A DNA stretch of 37,323 nt from Actinomycetota bacterium (GCA_005883335.1 VAXM01000013.1:1089-38411), one strand, 5' to 3'. Counted from the stretch's first letter, positions 19,141 to 27,816 are shown. Numbers and translations are program-made. The notes: a model not told the origin generated them from the letters alone.

Positions 19141-19824
19141 GTGCGCGTCCACGTCGCGTTCACGCCGGCCGAGGCGGCAGCTGCCCCGCTGGGAATCGTC
19201 GTCGACGTCATGCGGGCGACGTCCACGATCGCGCAGGCCCTCGCGTCCGGCTACCGCCGCGTTCTCTGCTGCAGCGAGATCGACGAGGCCCGACGGCTGC
19301 GCGCCGAGCTGGGCGACGAGGCGATCACGGGCGGCGAGCGCGAGGCCCAGATGATCGAGGGCTTCGACGCTGGCGCCTCCCCCCGCGAGTTCCAGGAGCC
19401 ACGGGCCGAGACGTTGATCCTCTCGACGACCAACGGCACGCGAGCGGTCGTCGCGGCGGCGGCCTCCTGCGGCGAGGTCGTGCTCGGGTCGCTCCTCAAC
19501 CTCGACGCAGTCGTTGCACACGCGCGGGCGCGCGGGGAGGACGCCGTCGTCCTCTGCGCCGGCTACAAGGACGTCTTCGCGATCGACGACGCGTACTGCG
19601 CCGGCCGGATCGTCACCCTGCTCGACGGCGACCGCAGCGACGCGGCCAAGGCGTCCGAGGTGATCGCGGCGCGCTTCCCGAACGCGATCGACGGCATCAA
19701 CGCGCGCACCTACGGCCCGCCCGGCCTCGAGGAGGACATCGCGTGGTGCTCCCAGGTGAGCGTGCTCAACGTGGTGCCGCGCCTGTCGCGGATGCTCGAG
19801 CGGGCGGCCGAAGTCACGCTCTGA
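19141..19824 (+). CDS. comB: 2-phosphosulfolactate phosphatase (ComB family)
   Basis: VRVHVAFTPAEAAAAPLGIVVDVMRATSTIAQALASGYRRV...; LSTTNGTRAV; LCAGYKDVFAIDDAYCAGRIV. Confidence 0.88.
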   Translation: MRVHVAFTPAEAAAAPLGIVVDVMRATSTIAQALASGYRRVLCCSEIDEARRLRAELGDEAITGGEREAQMIEGFDAGASPREFQEPRAETLILSTTNGTRAVVAAAASCGEVVLGSLLNLDAVVAHARARGEDAVVLCAGYKDVFAIDDAYCAGRIVTLLDGDRSDAAKASEVIAARFPNAIDGINARTYGPPGLEEDIAWCSQVSVLNVVPRLSRMLERAAEVTL

Positions 19825-19892
19825 CGCGCGCCACCAGTCCCTCTGCTGCAGCGCGAAGACTCACATTCGTCACATTTCGAGAGCAACTTCTC

Positions 19893-19930
19893 TTGACACG
19901 CGAACACCTGTTCGTGTAGAACACATGTTC
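19893..19930 (+). promoter_or_regulatory. SOS promoter: TTGACA -35 plus two LexA-type boxes (GAAC-N4-GTTC) in front of imuB
   Basis: TTGACA 19893-19898; CGAACACCTGTTCG 19901-19914; GAACACATGTTC 19919-19930, which overlaps the ATG at 19925. Confidence 0.85.
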
Positions 19931-21115
19931 GTGATCGCGTCCATCGTCATTCCCGGATTCGAGCTGCGAGCCGCGCTGCGGGAGCGGCCGCGCCTGCAGG
20001 CCGAGCCCGCGGCGCTGGCTCCGGAACCGGCAACCGAGGCACTGCTCGGGCCGGTAACCGCCACCGCCGAGGTCGCCGGCATCCGGCCGGGCATGCGTCT
20101 CGGGGAGGCGCTCGCGACCTGCCCGTCGCTGCAGCTAGTCGATCCCGATCCGGCCGCGGCGGAGGAGGCCTGGGAGCAGATCGTCCGCAGGCTCGAAGAC
20201 GCGGGTATCGCCGTCGATCCGGCCGCGCCGGGCTGCGCGTACTTCGAGACGCGCGGGGTCGAGCGGCTCTACGGCGGCCTCGAGCCGGCGCTCAGGCGGG
20301 CGCTGAAGGCCGTCGGCCCGGGCTGGGACGCACGTATAGGCGCGGCGCGCAGGCGCTTCGCGGCGCTGGCAGCGGCAAACGTCGCGCGCTCCGGCCAGGT
20401 GCTGATCGTCTCCGACGAGCACACGCGGGAATTTCTCTCGCCGCTGCCGCTGACGCTGCTTCCGCTCGCAGCGGGGCAGCGCGAGGAGCTCCAGGAACTT
20501 GGAATCACGAAGCTCGGAGAGCTTGCCGGGCTTCCGGGTGGCGCCGTGGCCGAACGTCTGGGGCCGGACGGCCGGCGCGCCTGGGGCCTGGCGAGAGGGG
20601 GCTCGAGCCGCCGCGTCCGTGGAAGGAAGCCCGCCGCGGAATTGCTGGAGACGCTCGAGTTTCCCGAGGCGGTCGGAAACGAGCTGACGCTGAGACGCTC
20701 GCTCGGCGTTTTGCTGGACCGCCTGCTCGCTCGACCGGAGCGCGGCGGGCGGGCTCTGCGCAAGCTCGCACTCGCGGCGAGGCTCGTCGGCGGCGGTTCT
20801 TGGCGCCGAACGGTCACGCTGCGGGACGCGACCGCAGAGCCCGCCCGCCTGCGCGCCGCGCTGGGGTCGAAGCTCCTCGACCTGCCGGCGCCGGTCGTCG
20901 CGCTGACGCTGGAGGTCTTGATCCTGGCGGAGTCGGTGGGAAGCCAGCTCGAGCTCGTTCAGCCCGAAGGGGCCGAACTGCGTGCCCACCTGCGAGAAGG
21001 GCTGCGTCAGGTTCGCGCCGGAACCGGTTCCGGCTCCGTCTGCACCGTCGTCGAGGTCGCTCCGTGGTCACGCCTGCCGGAACAGAGAGCACTACTGGTT
21101 CCGCGCGACGACTGA
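19925..21115 (+). CDS. imuB: ImuB-like Y-family DNA polymerase homologue (mutasome accessory)
   Basis: MFVIASIVIPGFELRAALRERPRLQAEPAALAPEPATEALLGPVTATAEVAGIRPGMRLGEALATCPSLQLVDPDP; SOS boxes; dnaE2 downstream. Alternative GTG start at 19931. Confidence 0.88.
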   Translation: MFVIASIVIPGFELRAALRERPRLQAEPAALAPEPATEALLGPVTATAEVAGIRPGMRLGEALATCPSLQLVDPDPAAAEEAWEQIVRRLEDAGIAVDPAAPGCAYFETRGVERLYGGLEPALRRALKAVGPGWDARIGAARRRFAALAAANVARSGQVLIVSDEHTREFLSPLPLTLLPLAAGQREELQELGITKLGELAGLPGGAVAERLGPDGRRAWGLARGGSSRRVRGRKPAAELLETLEFPEAVGNELTLRRSLGVLLDRLLARPERGGRALRKLALAARLVGGGSWRRTVTLRDATAEPARLRAALGSKLLDLPAPVVALTLEVLILAESVGSQLELVQPEGAELRAHLREGLRQVRAGTGSGSVCTVVEVAPWSRLPEQRALLVPRDD

Positions 21116-21342
21116 ACCAGCCGCAGCGGGCGTTGGTCGAGGCGCATGTCGACGGGTCGCCTCGCCGCGTGAATCGCTCGGCGGTCGCGCTCGTCCGCGA
21201 GGAGTGGCGCGTGGTCGATCGTTGGTGGACGGAGGAGCCGGTCAGCCGGCGGTACTTCGACGTCGTCCTCGCAGGCGGCGAGCACATGGTCGTCTTCCGC
21301 GACGAGGAGGTGGGCCGCTGGTTCAGCCAGAGGGGGTCGTGA
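21064..21342 (+). CDS. DUF6504-like small protein in the imuB-dnaE2 locus
   Basis: Frame +1 relative to the imuB end: ...RRVNRSAVALVREEWRVVDRWWTEEPVSRRYFDVVLAGGEHMVVFRDEEVGRWFSQRGS; the WxxxxRWWxxxxxxRxYF pattern resembles DUF6504. Start uncertain (GTG 21064 or TTG 21133). Confidence 0.65.
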   Translation: MVTPAGTESTTGSARRLNQPQRALVEAHVDGSPRRVNRSAVALVREEWRVVDRWWTEEPVSRRYFDVVLAGGEHMVVFRDEEVGRWFSQRGS

Positions 21343-21348
21343 GGGGCG

Positions 21349-22131
21349 TCAGTCTCTCGCGCGCAGGCGGTCGAGGAAGCCGGCAGGCGGCGCGTGGACG
21401 TTGAAGCAGCGGATGGGGTCGGCACCGGCGGGCCGGAAGCCGTGGACGCTGTTGCGCGGAGCGGCGAGGAAGTTGCCCGGACGCGCGATGTGCGACTCGT
21501 CGCCGACGCGGAACTCGACGTCGCCTTCGAGAACGTAGAACGCGTCCACGTGGTCGTGATGGGTATGCGGGTCGACACCCTCGAACTCGGGCTGAAACGT
21601 CATGTCGATCACCGAGAGCTGCGGGAGGTCGCAGAGGATCCGGTGGGTGCTCACGGCGCTACGAAGGATCTCGGCGTCCTCCGGCTTGGTGAAGACCGCC
21701 TCGGCAAGCGGCCGCCCGCCGTCGGGAGGAGGGTCGTGCTGGTCGAAGCTCGGATTCTTGCCGCGGATGTGGTCGCCGAAGCCGCTCGCGGGAGCGTGGA
21801 GGTTGAGGAAGATCGCGGGCGCGTCGCTCGAATTTCGGAAGGTGTGGACGACGTCGGGCGGTGCCGCAGCGAAAGTGCCCGGAGTCGCGCGGACCGGCCG
21901 GGGCTCGGGGCCGAGCGAGACTTCGATCTCGCCCTCGAGCACGTAGAAGGCGTCGGTGTGATGGTGATGGACGTGCGCGTCCGGCCCCTTCTCGCCGGGC
22001 GCGTAGCGGAACCACGTGATGATCACGTCGTCGAGCTCGGCGAGGATGCGGAGCGTCTTCTCCGGCCGGTCGACGACCGTCTCGCCCGCGCCGGGCGCTA
22101 GGAGCAGCGGGCGGTGTACGTCGAGCTCCAT
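21349..22131 (-). CDS. Bicupin protein (two cupin domains)
   Basis: MELDVHRPLLLAPGAGETVVDRPEKTLRIL...; two metal-binding blocks HVHHHHTDAFYVLEGEIEV and HTHHDHVDAFYVLEGDVEF. Confidence 0.88.
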   Translation of the reverse strand: MELDVHRPLLLAPGAGETVVDRPEKTLRILAELDDVIITWFRYAPGEKGPDAHVHHHHTDAFYVLEGEIEVSLGPEPRPVRATPGTFAAAPPDVVHTFRNSSDAPAIFLNLHAPASGFGDHIRGKNPSFDQHDPPPDGGRPLAEAVFTKPEDAEILRSAVSTHRILCDLPQLSVIDMTFQPEFEGVDPHTHHDHVDAFYVLEGDVEFRVGDESHIARPGNFLAAPRNSVHGFRPAGADPIRCFNVHAPPAGFLDRLRARD

Positions 22132-25100
22132 GCGCATTCAGCCTATTCGTTCCTGGACGGAGCCTCGCTCCCGGAGGAGCTCGCGGCCCAGGCAGCGGAG
22201 CTCGGCTACGAGGCGCTGGCGCTGACCGATCACGACGGGGTCTACGGCTCGCTCGAGTTTGCGCACGCGGCGAAGGCGTTCGGCGTGCGGCCGATCACCG
22301 GCTCCGAGGTGACGCTGTCGGACGGCTCCCACGTGACACTGCTCGTCGAGAGCAGCGTGGGCTACTCGAACCTCTGCCGCCTGCTGACCGCGGCTCATGC
22401 AGGGACGCGGCCGAAGGCGGGCGCCGAGCTGCTGCCTCCGGCCCTCGACGCGACGCTGCTCGCCGAGCTGAACGACGGGCTCGTCTGCCTCTCGGGCTGC
22501 GCTCGCCACGGGCTCGCCGTCCGCAACCCGAACGGTGCCGCCGAGCTCGCGCGCGCGTTCGGCAGGGAGCGCTTTTTCGTCGAGCTCCAGCGCCCGTACG
22601 AGCGCGGAGACGAACGCCGAAACGCGGCTCTGCGGGACCTCGCCGAGGCGCTCGGCGTCCTCACGGTCGCAACTGGCGATGCCCATGCCCATCATCTGAG
22701 GCGAACGGCGTTGCAGGACGTGCTGGTCGCGATCCACTGCCGCACCTCCCTCGACGGCTGCGAGGCGGAGCGGCGAGGGAACCGCGAGAGCGTCCTGCTC
22801 GCCCCCGAGCACGCTCCGGAGCGCTTCCCGCTCGACCGAGATGCCGTCGAACGGGCCGGCGAGCTCGCCGAGCGGCTCGAGTTCGACCTGACCGAGGATC
22901 TCGGCTACCGCTACCCCGACTTCTCGGACACCGGCGAGCCCGCGACCCAGCAGCTCCGGCGCGTGTGCGACCGAGCCTTCGCGGAGCGCTACGGCGGCGC
23001 AAACGGTCACAAACGGAAGGCGCGCAAGCGGCTCGACGAGGAGCTGGCGCTGATCGACGAGCTAGGCCTGGCGGGCTTCTTCCTGCTCCACTGGGAGGTG
23101 CTCGAGCTGGCGCGCGACTGCGCTCGCGAGGTGCGCGGCGACTCGGTTGCGCGGAACGTCCTCCCGCCCGGCCGCGGCCGGGGGAGCTCGGTCGGCTCGA
23201 TCGTCTGCTACCTGACCGGGCTCTCGCACGTCGATCCCGTGCAGGCGGGCCTGCCGCTCGGGCGCTTCCTCAACCGCGAGCTCGTCTCGGTCCCCGACAT
23301 CGACCTCGACTTTCCGCGCGACATCCGCGAGAAGCTGATCGTCGAGGTCTGCGAGCGGTACGGCCGGGAGCACTCGGCGCTCGTCGCGAGCTTCTCGACC
23401 TACCATGCGCGCGGCGCGATCCGGGACGTCGGCAAGGCGCTGGGGCTGCCGTTCGCCGAGCTCGAGCGGCTGGCGCGGCTGACGGACGGCAATCCCTACC
23501 GCGTCGGAGACGAGCTCGGGAGGCTGCCGGATGCGGAGACGAAGCTCGACTCGCCGCGCTGGCGGGCGTTCGTGGAGCTCTGCGGCGAGCTCGGCGGCCT
23601 GCCGCGGCACATCTCGCAGCATCCGGGTGGGATGGTCATCTCGACGCGGCCGCTCGTCGAGCTCGTCCCGGTGCAGCCGGCCGCGATGGCGGGCCGCCAG
23701 CTGTGCCAGTGGGACAAGGACTCGTGCTCCGACGCGGGCTTCCTCAAGATCGACCTGCTCGGCCTGGGGATGCTCTCGGCCGTCGAGGACTGCGTGGAGC
23801 AGATCGCGCGCGCGGCGGGCGAGACGATCGACCTCTCGCGCATCCCACTCGACGACCGCAAGGTCTTCGCGGAGATTCAGCAGGCCGACACGGTCGGCGT
23901 CTTCCAGATCGAAAGCCGCGCGCAGATGCAGTCGCTCCTGCGCACGCTGCCCGAGAACCTCGACGACCTCACGATCCAGGTCGCCCTCGTGCGCCCGGGT
24001 CCGATCCAGGGCGGCGCCGTTCACCCCTTCATCGAGAACCGGCAAAAGCTCCGCGAGGACCCCGGCTTCGTCCCGCCCTACGACCATCCGCTGCTGGAGG
24101 AGCCGCTGCGCGAGACGCTCGGGGTCGTCGTCTTCCAGGAGCAGGTGCTCGGTGTGGCCACGGCGCTCGCGGGATTCAGCGTGGGCGAGGCCGAGGGTCT
24201 GCGGCGCGCGATGAGCCGCAAGCGCAGCCGGGAGGCCGTCGAGGCGTTTCACGGGCGCTTCGTCGAGGGTGCGATCGGGCGCGGCGTCGATCGCGAGACG
24301 GCCGAAGCGGTCTTCCAGAAGCTGAACGGGTTCGCCGCATTCGGATTTCCCAAGTCACATGCGGCGGCGTTCGGCCTGCTCGCGTACCAGTCTGCGTGGC
24401 TGCGACATCACTATCCGCGCGAGTTTCTGTGCGCGCTCCTGAACGCGCAGCCGATGGGCTTCTACCCGCCGGCGTCGCTCGTGCGGGACGCGCAGCGGCG
24501 CGGAGTCGAGGTTCGCCCGCCCGACGTGAACCGCAGCGCGGCGAAGTGCGCGCTCGAGGGAGACGCGGTACGCATCGGACTGGAGTACGTGCGATCGCTC
24601 CGGGAGGAGGAGGCGGCTGCGGTGGTCGCTGTGCGCGAGCGGGGCCGGTCGTACTCCGGCGTGCGCGAGCTCGCGCAGAGGACGGCGCTTGACCGGGCAC
24701 GGCTGGAGGCGCTGGTCGCGTCCGGCGCCTGCGATTCGTTCGACGGTGGCCGGCGGGTGCTTTTCTGGGAGCTCGGGCTGGTGCCGCGAACGCAGTCGGT
24801 GCCGGGGAGCGGTGGAGAGGAGCGACAGCTCGCACTCCCGCTCGACCCCACGGCGCCCGCACCGGCGCTGCGAGAGCAGACAGCGTGGGAGCGGATGCTC
24901 GCGGACTACCGGCTGACAAGTCTCTCCGTCGGCGTCCACCCACTCTCGCTGCTGCGGCCGCACCTGCCGAAGGGCACGCTCTCGAGCCGGGAGCTGGCGG
25001 AGAAGCCCTCCGGTGGGTCGGTCGCCGTCGCGGGAATGACGGTTGCGCGCCAGCGGCCGGCGACCGCGAACGGGGTTGTCTTCATGCTCCTCGAGGACGA

Positions 25101-25329
25101 GTTCGGCCAGGTCAACCTGATCGTCCCGCCGGTGGTGTACGAGCGGTTCCGTGCGCTCGTGCGTGCGGAGCCGCTGCTGCTCGCGCGCGGCAAGTTCGAG
25201 CGCCTCGGCCGGAACCGCAACGTCGTCGTGCGTGAGCTCGAGCCTCTCAGCCCACTCGCCCGGAGCTGCGCCGAAGAGGCAGACGTCTTCGGCTCGCTTC
25301 CGGCAGCCCACCACTTCGGCCATCGCTGA
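22114..25329 (+). CDS. dnaE2: Error-prone DNA polymerase III alpha subunit DnaE2
   Basis: VYVELHAHSAYSFLDGASLPEELAAQAAELGYEALALTDHDGVYG PHP domain; PDIDLDFPRDIREKLI active-site motif; C-terminus ...HHFGHR; 1071 aa. Confidence 0.95.
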   Translation: MYVELHAHSAYSFLDGASLPEELAAQAAELGYEALALTDHDGVYGSLEFAHAAKAFGVRPITGSEVTLSDGSHVTLLVESSVGYSNLCRLLTAAHAGTRPKAGAELLPPALDATLLAELNDGLVCLSGCARHGLAVRNPNGAAELARAFGRERFFVELQRPYERGDERRNAALRDLAEALGVLTVATGDAHAHHLRRTALQDVLVAIHCRTSLDGCEAERRGNRESVLLAPEHAPERFPLDRDAVERAGELAERLEFDLTEDLGYRYPDFSDTGEPATQQLRRVCDRAFAERYGGANGHKRKARKRLDEELALIDELGLAGFFLLHWEVLELARDCAREVRGDSVARNVLPPGRGRGSSVGSIVCYLTGLSHVDPVQAGLPLGRFLNRELVSVPDIDLDFPRDIREKLIVEVCERYGREHSALVASFSTYHARGAIRDVGKALGLPFAELERLARLTDGNPYRVGDELGRLPDAETKLDSPRWRAFVELCGELGGLPRHISQHPGGMVISTRPLVELVPVQPAAMAGRQLCQWDKDSCSDAGFLKIDLLGLGMLSAVEDCVEQIARAAGETIDLSRIPLDDRKVFAEIQQADTVGVFQIESRAQMQSLLRTLPENLDDLTIQVALVRPGPIQGGAVHPFIENRQKLREDPGFVPPYDHPLLEEPLRETLGVVVFQEQVLGVATALAGFSVGEAEGLRRAMSRKRSREAVEAFHGRFVEGAIGRGVDRETAEAVFQKLNGFAAFGFPKSHAAAFGLLAYQSAWLRHHYPREFLCALLNAQPMGFYPPASLVRDAQRRGVEVRPPDVNRSAAKCALEGDAVRIGLEYVRSLREEEAAAVVAVRERGRSYSGVRELAQRTALDRARLEALVASGACDSFDGGRRVLFWELGLVPRTQSVPGSGGEERQLALPLDPTAPAPALREQTAWERMLADYRLTSLSVGVHPLSLLRPHLPKGTLSSRELAEKPSGGSVAVAGMTVARQRPATANGVVFMLLEDEFGQVNLIVPPVVYERFRALVRAEPLLLARGKFERLGRNRNVVVRELEPLSPLARSCAEEADVFGSLPAAHHFGHR

Positions 25330-25370
25330 ATGCGCCGAAAGAAGCCCACATCTTCCGAGCCCGAGCGCAC

Positions 25371-25398
25371 CCCCACCCAACATGGGTGGGGTTACTTT
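25371..25398 (+). terminator. Rho-independent terminator after dnaE2
   Basis: CCCCACCCA-aca-TGGGTGGGG perfect 9-bp stem followed by TTACTTT. Confidence 0.75.
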
Positions 25399-25527
25399 CC
25401 CGCCTCCCTCGCGGTCGACGATACCGGGCTTCGGCGCACGCATGGGTGACGATTCTGCGCCGACAGCGTGCCGATTTCTCCACCGTCATCTCGGCCTCGG
25501 CGTCGGCGTGAGGGCAGAATCCGGACC

Positions 25528-27318
25528 GTGGAGCGAATCGACGGCTATGCCCCGATCCGCGAGTACGCGCTCGTGGGAGACGGCCGCACGACCGCACTGA
25601 TCGCCCGTGACGGCGCAGTGGACTGGCTCTGTCTGCCGAACGTCGACTCGCCCTCGGTCTTCGCCCGCGTCCTGGACGCCGAGCGCGGCGGCTCGTTCCG
25701 CCTCGAGCCCGGCGTGCCCTACGAGGCCGAGCGCCGCTACCAGGACAACTCGAACGTGCTCGAGACGACTTTCACAACCGCGGAGGGCGTTGTGCGCGTG
25801 ACCGATGCGATGACGCTCACCGACGACGACCGACTCTCGCCGCTGCGCGAGCTGTGCCGCAAGGTCGAGGCCCTGAGCGGGACGGTTCCGCTCCGCTGGT
25901 CGTTCGACCCGCGCTTCGGCTACGGCGAGCGGCGCACGGAGCTCGACCGTCGCGCGGGCCGGTGGTTCGCGCATTCGGGCACCGAGTGCGTGGCGCTCGG
26001 AGCCTGGAACGTGGGCGAGATCACGGCGAACGGCGCGACCGTCGGCGGCGAGCTGAGGCTCCGCGAGGGGGACAGCGCCCTGCTCGAGCTCTCGGCGGCA
26101 CACAAGGAGCCGGCCGTCCTGCCCAGCCGCGACGACGTCGAGCGCCGCCTCGCCCAGACAGCACGCTTCTGGCCCCGCTGGGCCGGCCGGATCCGCTACG
26201 ACGGTCCGTGGCGTGACGCCGTCGTGCGCAGCGTCCTGGCCCTGAAGCTGCTCGTCTACGCACCTTCGGGAGCGATGGTCGCGGCGCCGACGGCCTCGTT
26301 CCCGGAGTGGATCGGCGGCAGCCGGAACTGGGACTACCGCCTCACCTGGCTCCGGGACGCGAGCTGGGCGCTCGACGCGCTCATTCGCCTCGGCATTGAC
26401 GACGAGGCGCACGCCTTCTTCTGGTGGTTCATGCACGCATCGCGCGTCACCCAGCCGCGCCTGCAGATCCTCTACAAGGTCGACGGCTCGGCCCATTCGA
26501 AGGAGCGTGAGCTCTCCGAGCTCGCCGGCTACCGCCGCTCGGCGCCGGTGCGGGTCGGCAACGGCGCGGCCGACCAGGTCCAGCTCGACGTCTACGGCTC
26601 CGTCCTCGACGCAATCTGGCTCTACGTGCAGGACGTGGGCCACGTGGACGGCGATACCGGCAAGGAGATCGCGAAGATCGCCGACTACGTGGCTGAGCAC
26701 TGGCGCGAGCGCGACTCGGGGATCTGGGAGGTGCGCGCGGAGACGACGCACTTCACCCAGTCAAAGGCGCTCTGTTGGGTCGCGCTCGACCGGGCGTGCA
26801 AGCTCGCCGAGCGCGGGCTGATACCCGACCGCACCGACCGCTGGAGCGCGGCAGCCGACGAGATCCGTGCCTTCGTGGACAAGCAGAGCTGGGACGCGGA
26901 GCGCAACAGCTATGTGCGCGCCCCCGATCTCCGCGAGCTCGATGCGAGCCTGCTGACGATGGCGATCCTCTCTTACGACGATCCGGCCGGCGAGCGGCTG
27001 CGCGGAACGGTCGCGGCGGTCGAGCGCGAGCTCCGGCAGGGGCCGTTCGTCTACCGCTATCGAGGCGAGGACGGTGTCGGCGGGGAGGAAGGCGCGTTCC
27101 TCACTTGCTCCTTCTGGCTAGTCGACGCGCTCGCCCGCCAGGGCCGCCTCGACGACGCGCGCCGCCTGATGGACGAGCTCGTCGGGCTCGCCAACGACGT
27201 CGGCCTCTACTCGGAGGAGATCGATCCGAACAGCGCGGAATTCCTCGGCAACTTCCCCCAGGGCCTGACGCACCTCGCGCTCGTGAACGCGGCCCACTCC
27301 ATCGAGGACGCTCAATGA
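25528..27318 (+). CDS. Glycoside hydrolase family 15 protein (glucoamylase/trehalase-like)
   Basis: VERIDGYAPIREYALVGDGRTTALIARDGAVDWLCLPNVDSPSVFARVLD; SFPEWIGGSRNWDYRLTWLRDASWALDAL; FPQGLTHLALVNAA. Confidence 0.93.
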   Translation: MERIDGYAPIREYALVGDGRTTALIARDGAVDWLCLPNVDSPSVFARVLDAERGGSFRLEPGVPYEAERRYQDNSNVLETTFTTAEGVVRVTDAMTLTDDDRLSPLRELCRKVEALSGTVPLRWSFDPRFGYGERRTELDRRAGRWFAHSGTECVALGAWNVGEITANGATVGGELRLREGDSALLELSAAHKEPAVLPSRDDVERRLAQTARFWPRWAGRIRYDGPWRDAVVRSVLALKLLVYAPSGAMVAAPTASFPEWIGGSRNWDYRLTWLRDASWALDALIRLGIDDEAHAFFWWFMHASRVTQPRLQILYKVDGSAHSKERELSELAGYRRSAPVRVGNGAADQVQLDVYGSVLDAIWLYVQDVGHVDGDTGKEIAKIADYVAEHWRERDSGIWEVRAETTHFTQSKALCWVALDRACKLAERGLIPDRTDRWSAAADEIRAFVDKQSWDAERNSYVRAPDLRELDASLLTMAILSYDDPAGERLRGTVAAVERELRQGPFVYRYRGEDGVGGEEGAFLTCSFWLVDALARQGRLDDARRLMDELVGLANDVGLYSEEIDPNSAEFLGNFPQGLTHLALVNAAHSIEDAQ

Positions 27319-27797
27319 GCCTCTGGGGCGCGCTCGCGGGCGGGGTGGTGGGCACGATCGTGCTCACGAGCGGCCTGCGGATCGCTCAGGAGCTCGGCTG
27401 GACACGGATGGACATCCCGCTTCTGCTTGGGACGGTCTTCACCGACGACCGCAGCCGCGCGAGCGTGATCGGGTACGCCGTCCACTTCGTCAACGGGCTC
27501 CTCTTCGCGGTCGGCTACTACGCGATCTTCCGGGCCGTGGATCACGCGGGCTGGATCTTCGGGGCGGTGCTGGGCGTCGTCCATGCGTCCTTCTCCGGCG
27601 GGGCGCTCGTGACGGTTTTGTTACCGGCGGTCCACCCGCGGATGGGGACACCGTGGTCGGACTCCGAGGAAACGCCGATCCTCGAGCCCCCGGGCTTCAT
27701 GCTCGTCAACTACGGCCGTCGTACCGCGGTCTGGACGCTCCTCGTGCACGTCGCCTACGGCGCGATCGTCGGCGGCTTCGCGGCGCACCTGAGTTAG
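27315..27797 (+). CDS. Integral membrane protein of unknown function
   Basis: ATGA overlap with GH15 stop; MSLWGALAGGVVGTIVLTSGLRIAQELGWTRMDIPLLLGTVFTDD...; several hydrophobic segments. Confidence 0.75.
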   Translation: MSLWGALAGGVVGTIVLTSGLRIAQELGWTRMDIPLLLGTVFTDDRSRASVIGYAVHFVNGLLFAVGYYAIFRAVDHAGWIFGAVLGVVHASFSGGALVTVLLPAVHPRMGTPWSDSEETPILEPPGFMLVNYGRRTAVWTLLVHVAYGAIVGGFAAHLS

Positions 27798-27816
27798 CGG
27801 TTCTGAGTTAGCGGTT
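27789..27816. repeat. 14-bp tandem duplication at a convergent gene junction
   Basis: CTGAGTTAGCGGTT repeated exactly twice (27789-27802, 27803-27816). Confidence 0.9.

Noticed and set aside
22099-22104. TAGGAG as a leaderless -10 for dnaE2
   Set aside because: Does not match TANNNT, and AGGAG with 9-nt spacing is better read as a Shine-Dalgarno sequence.
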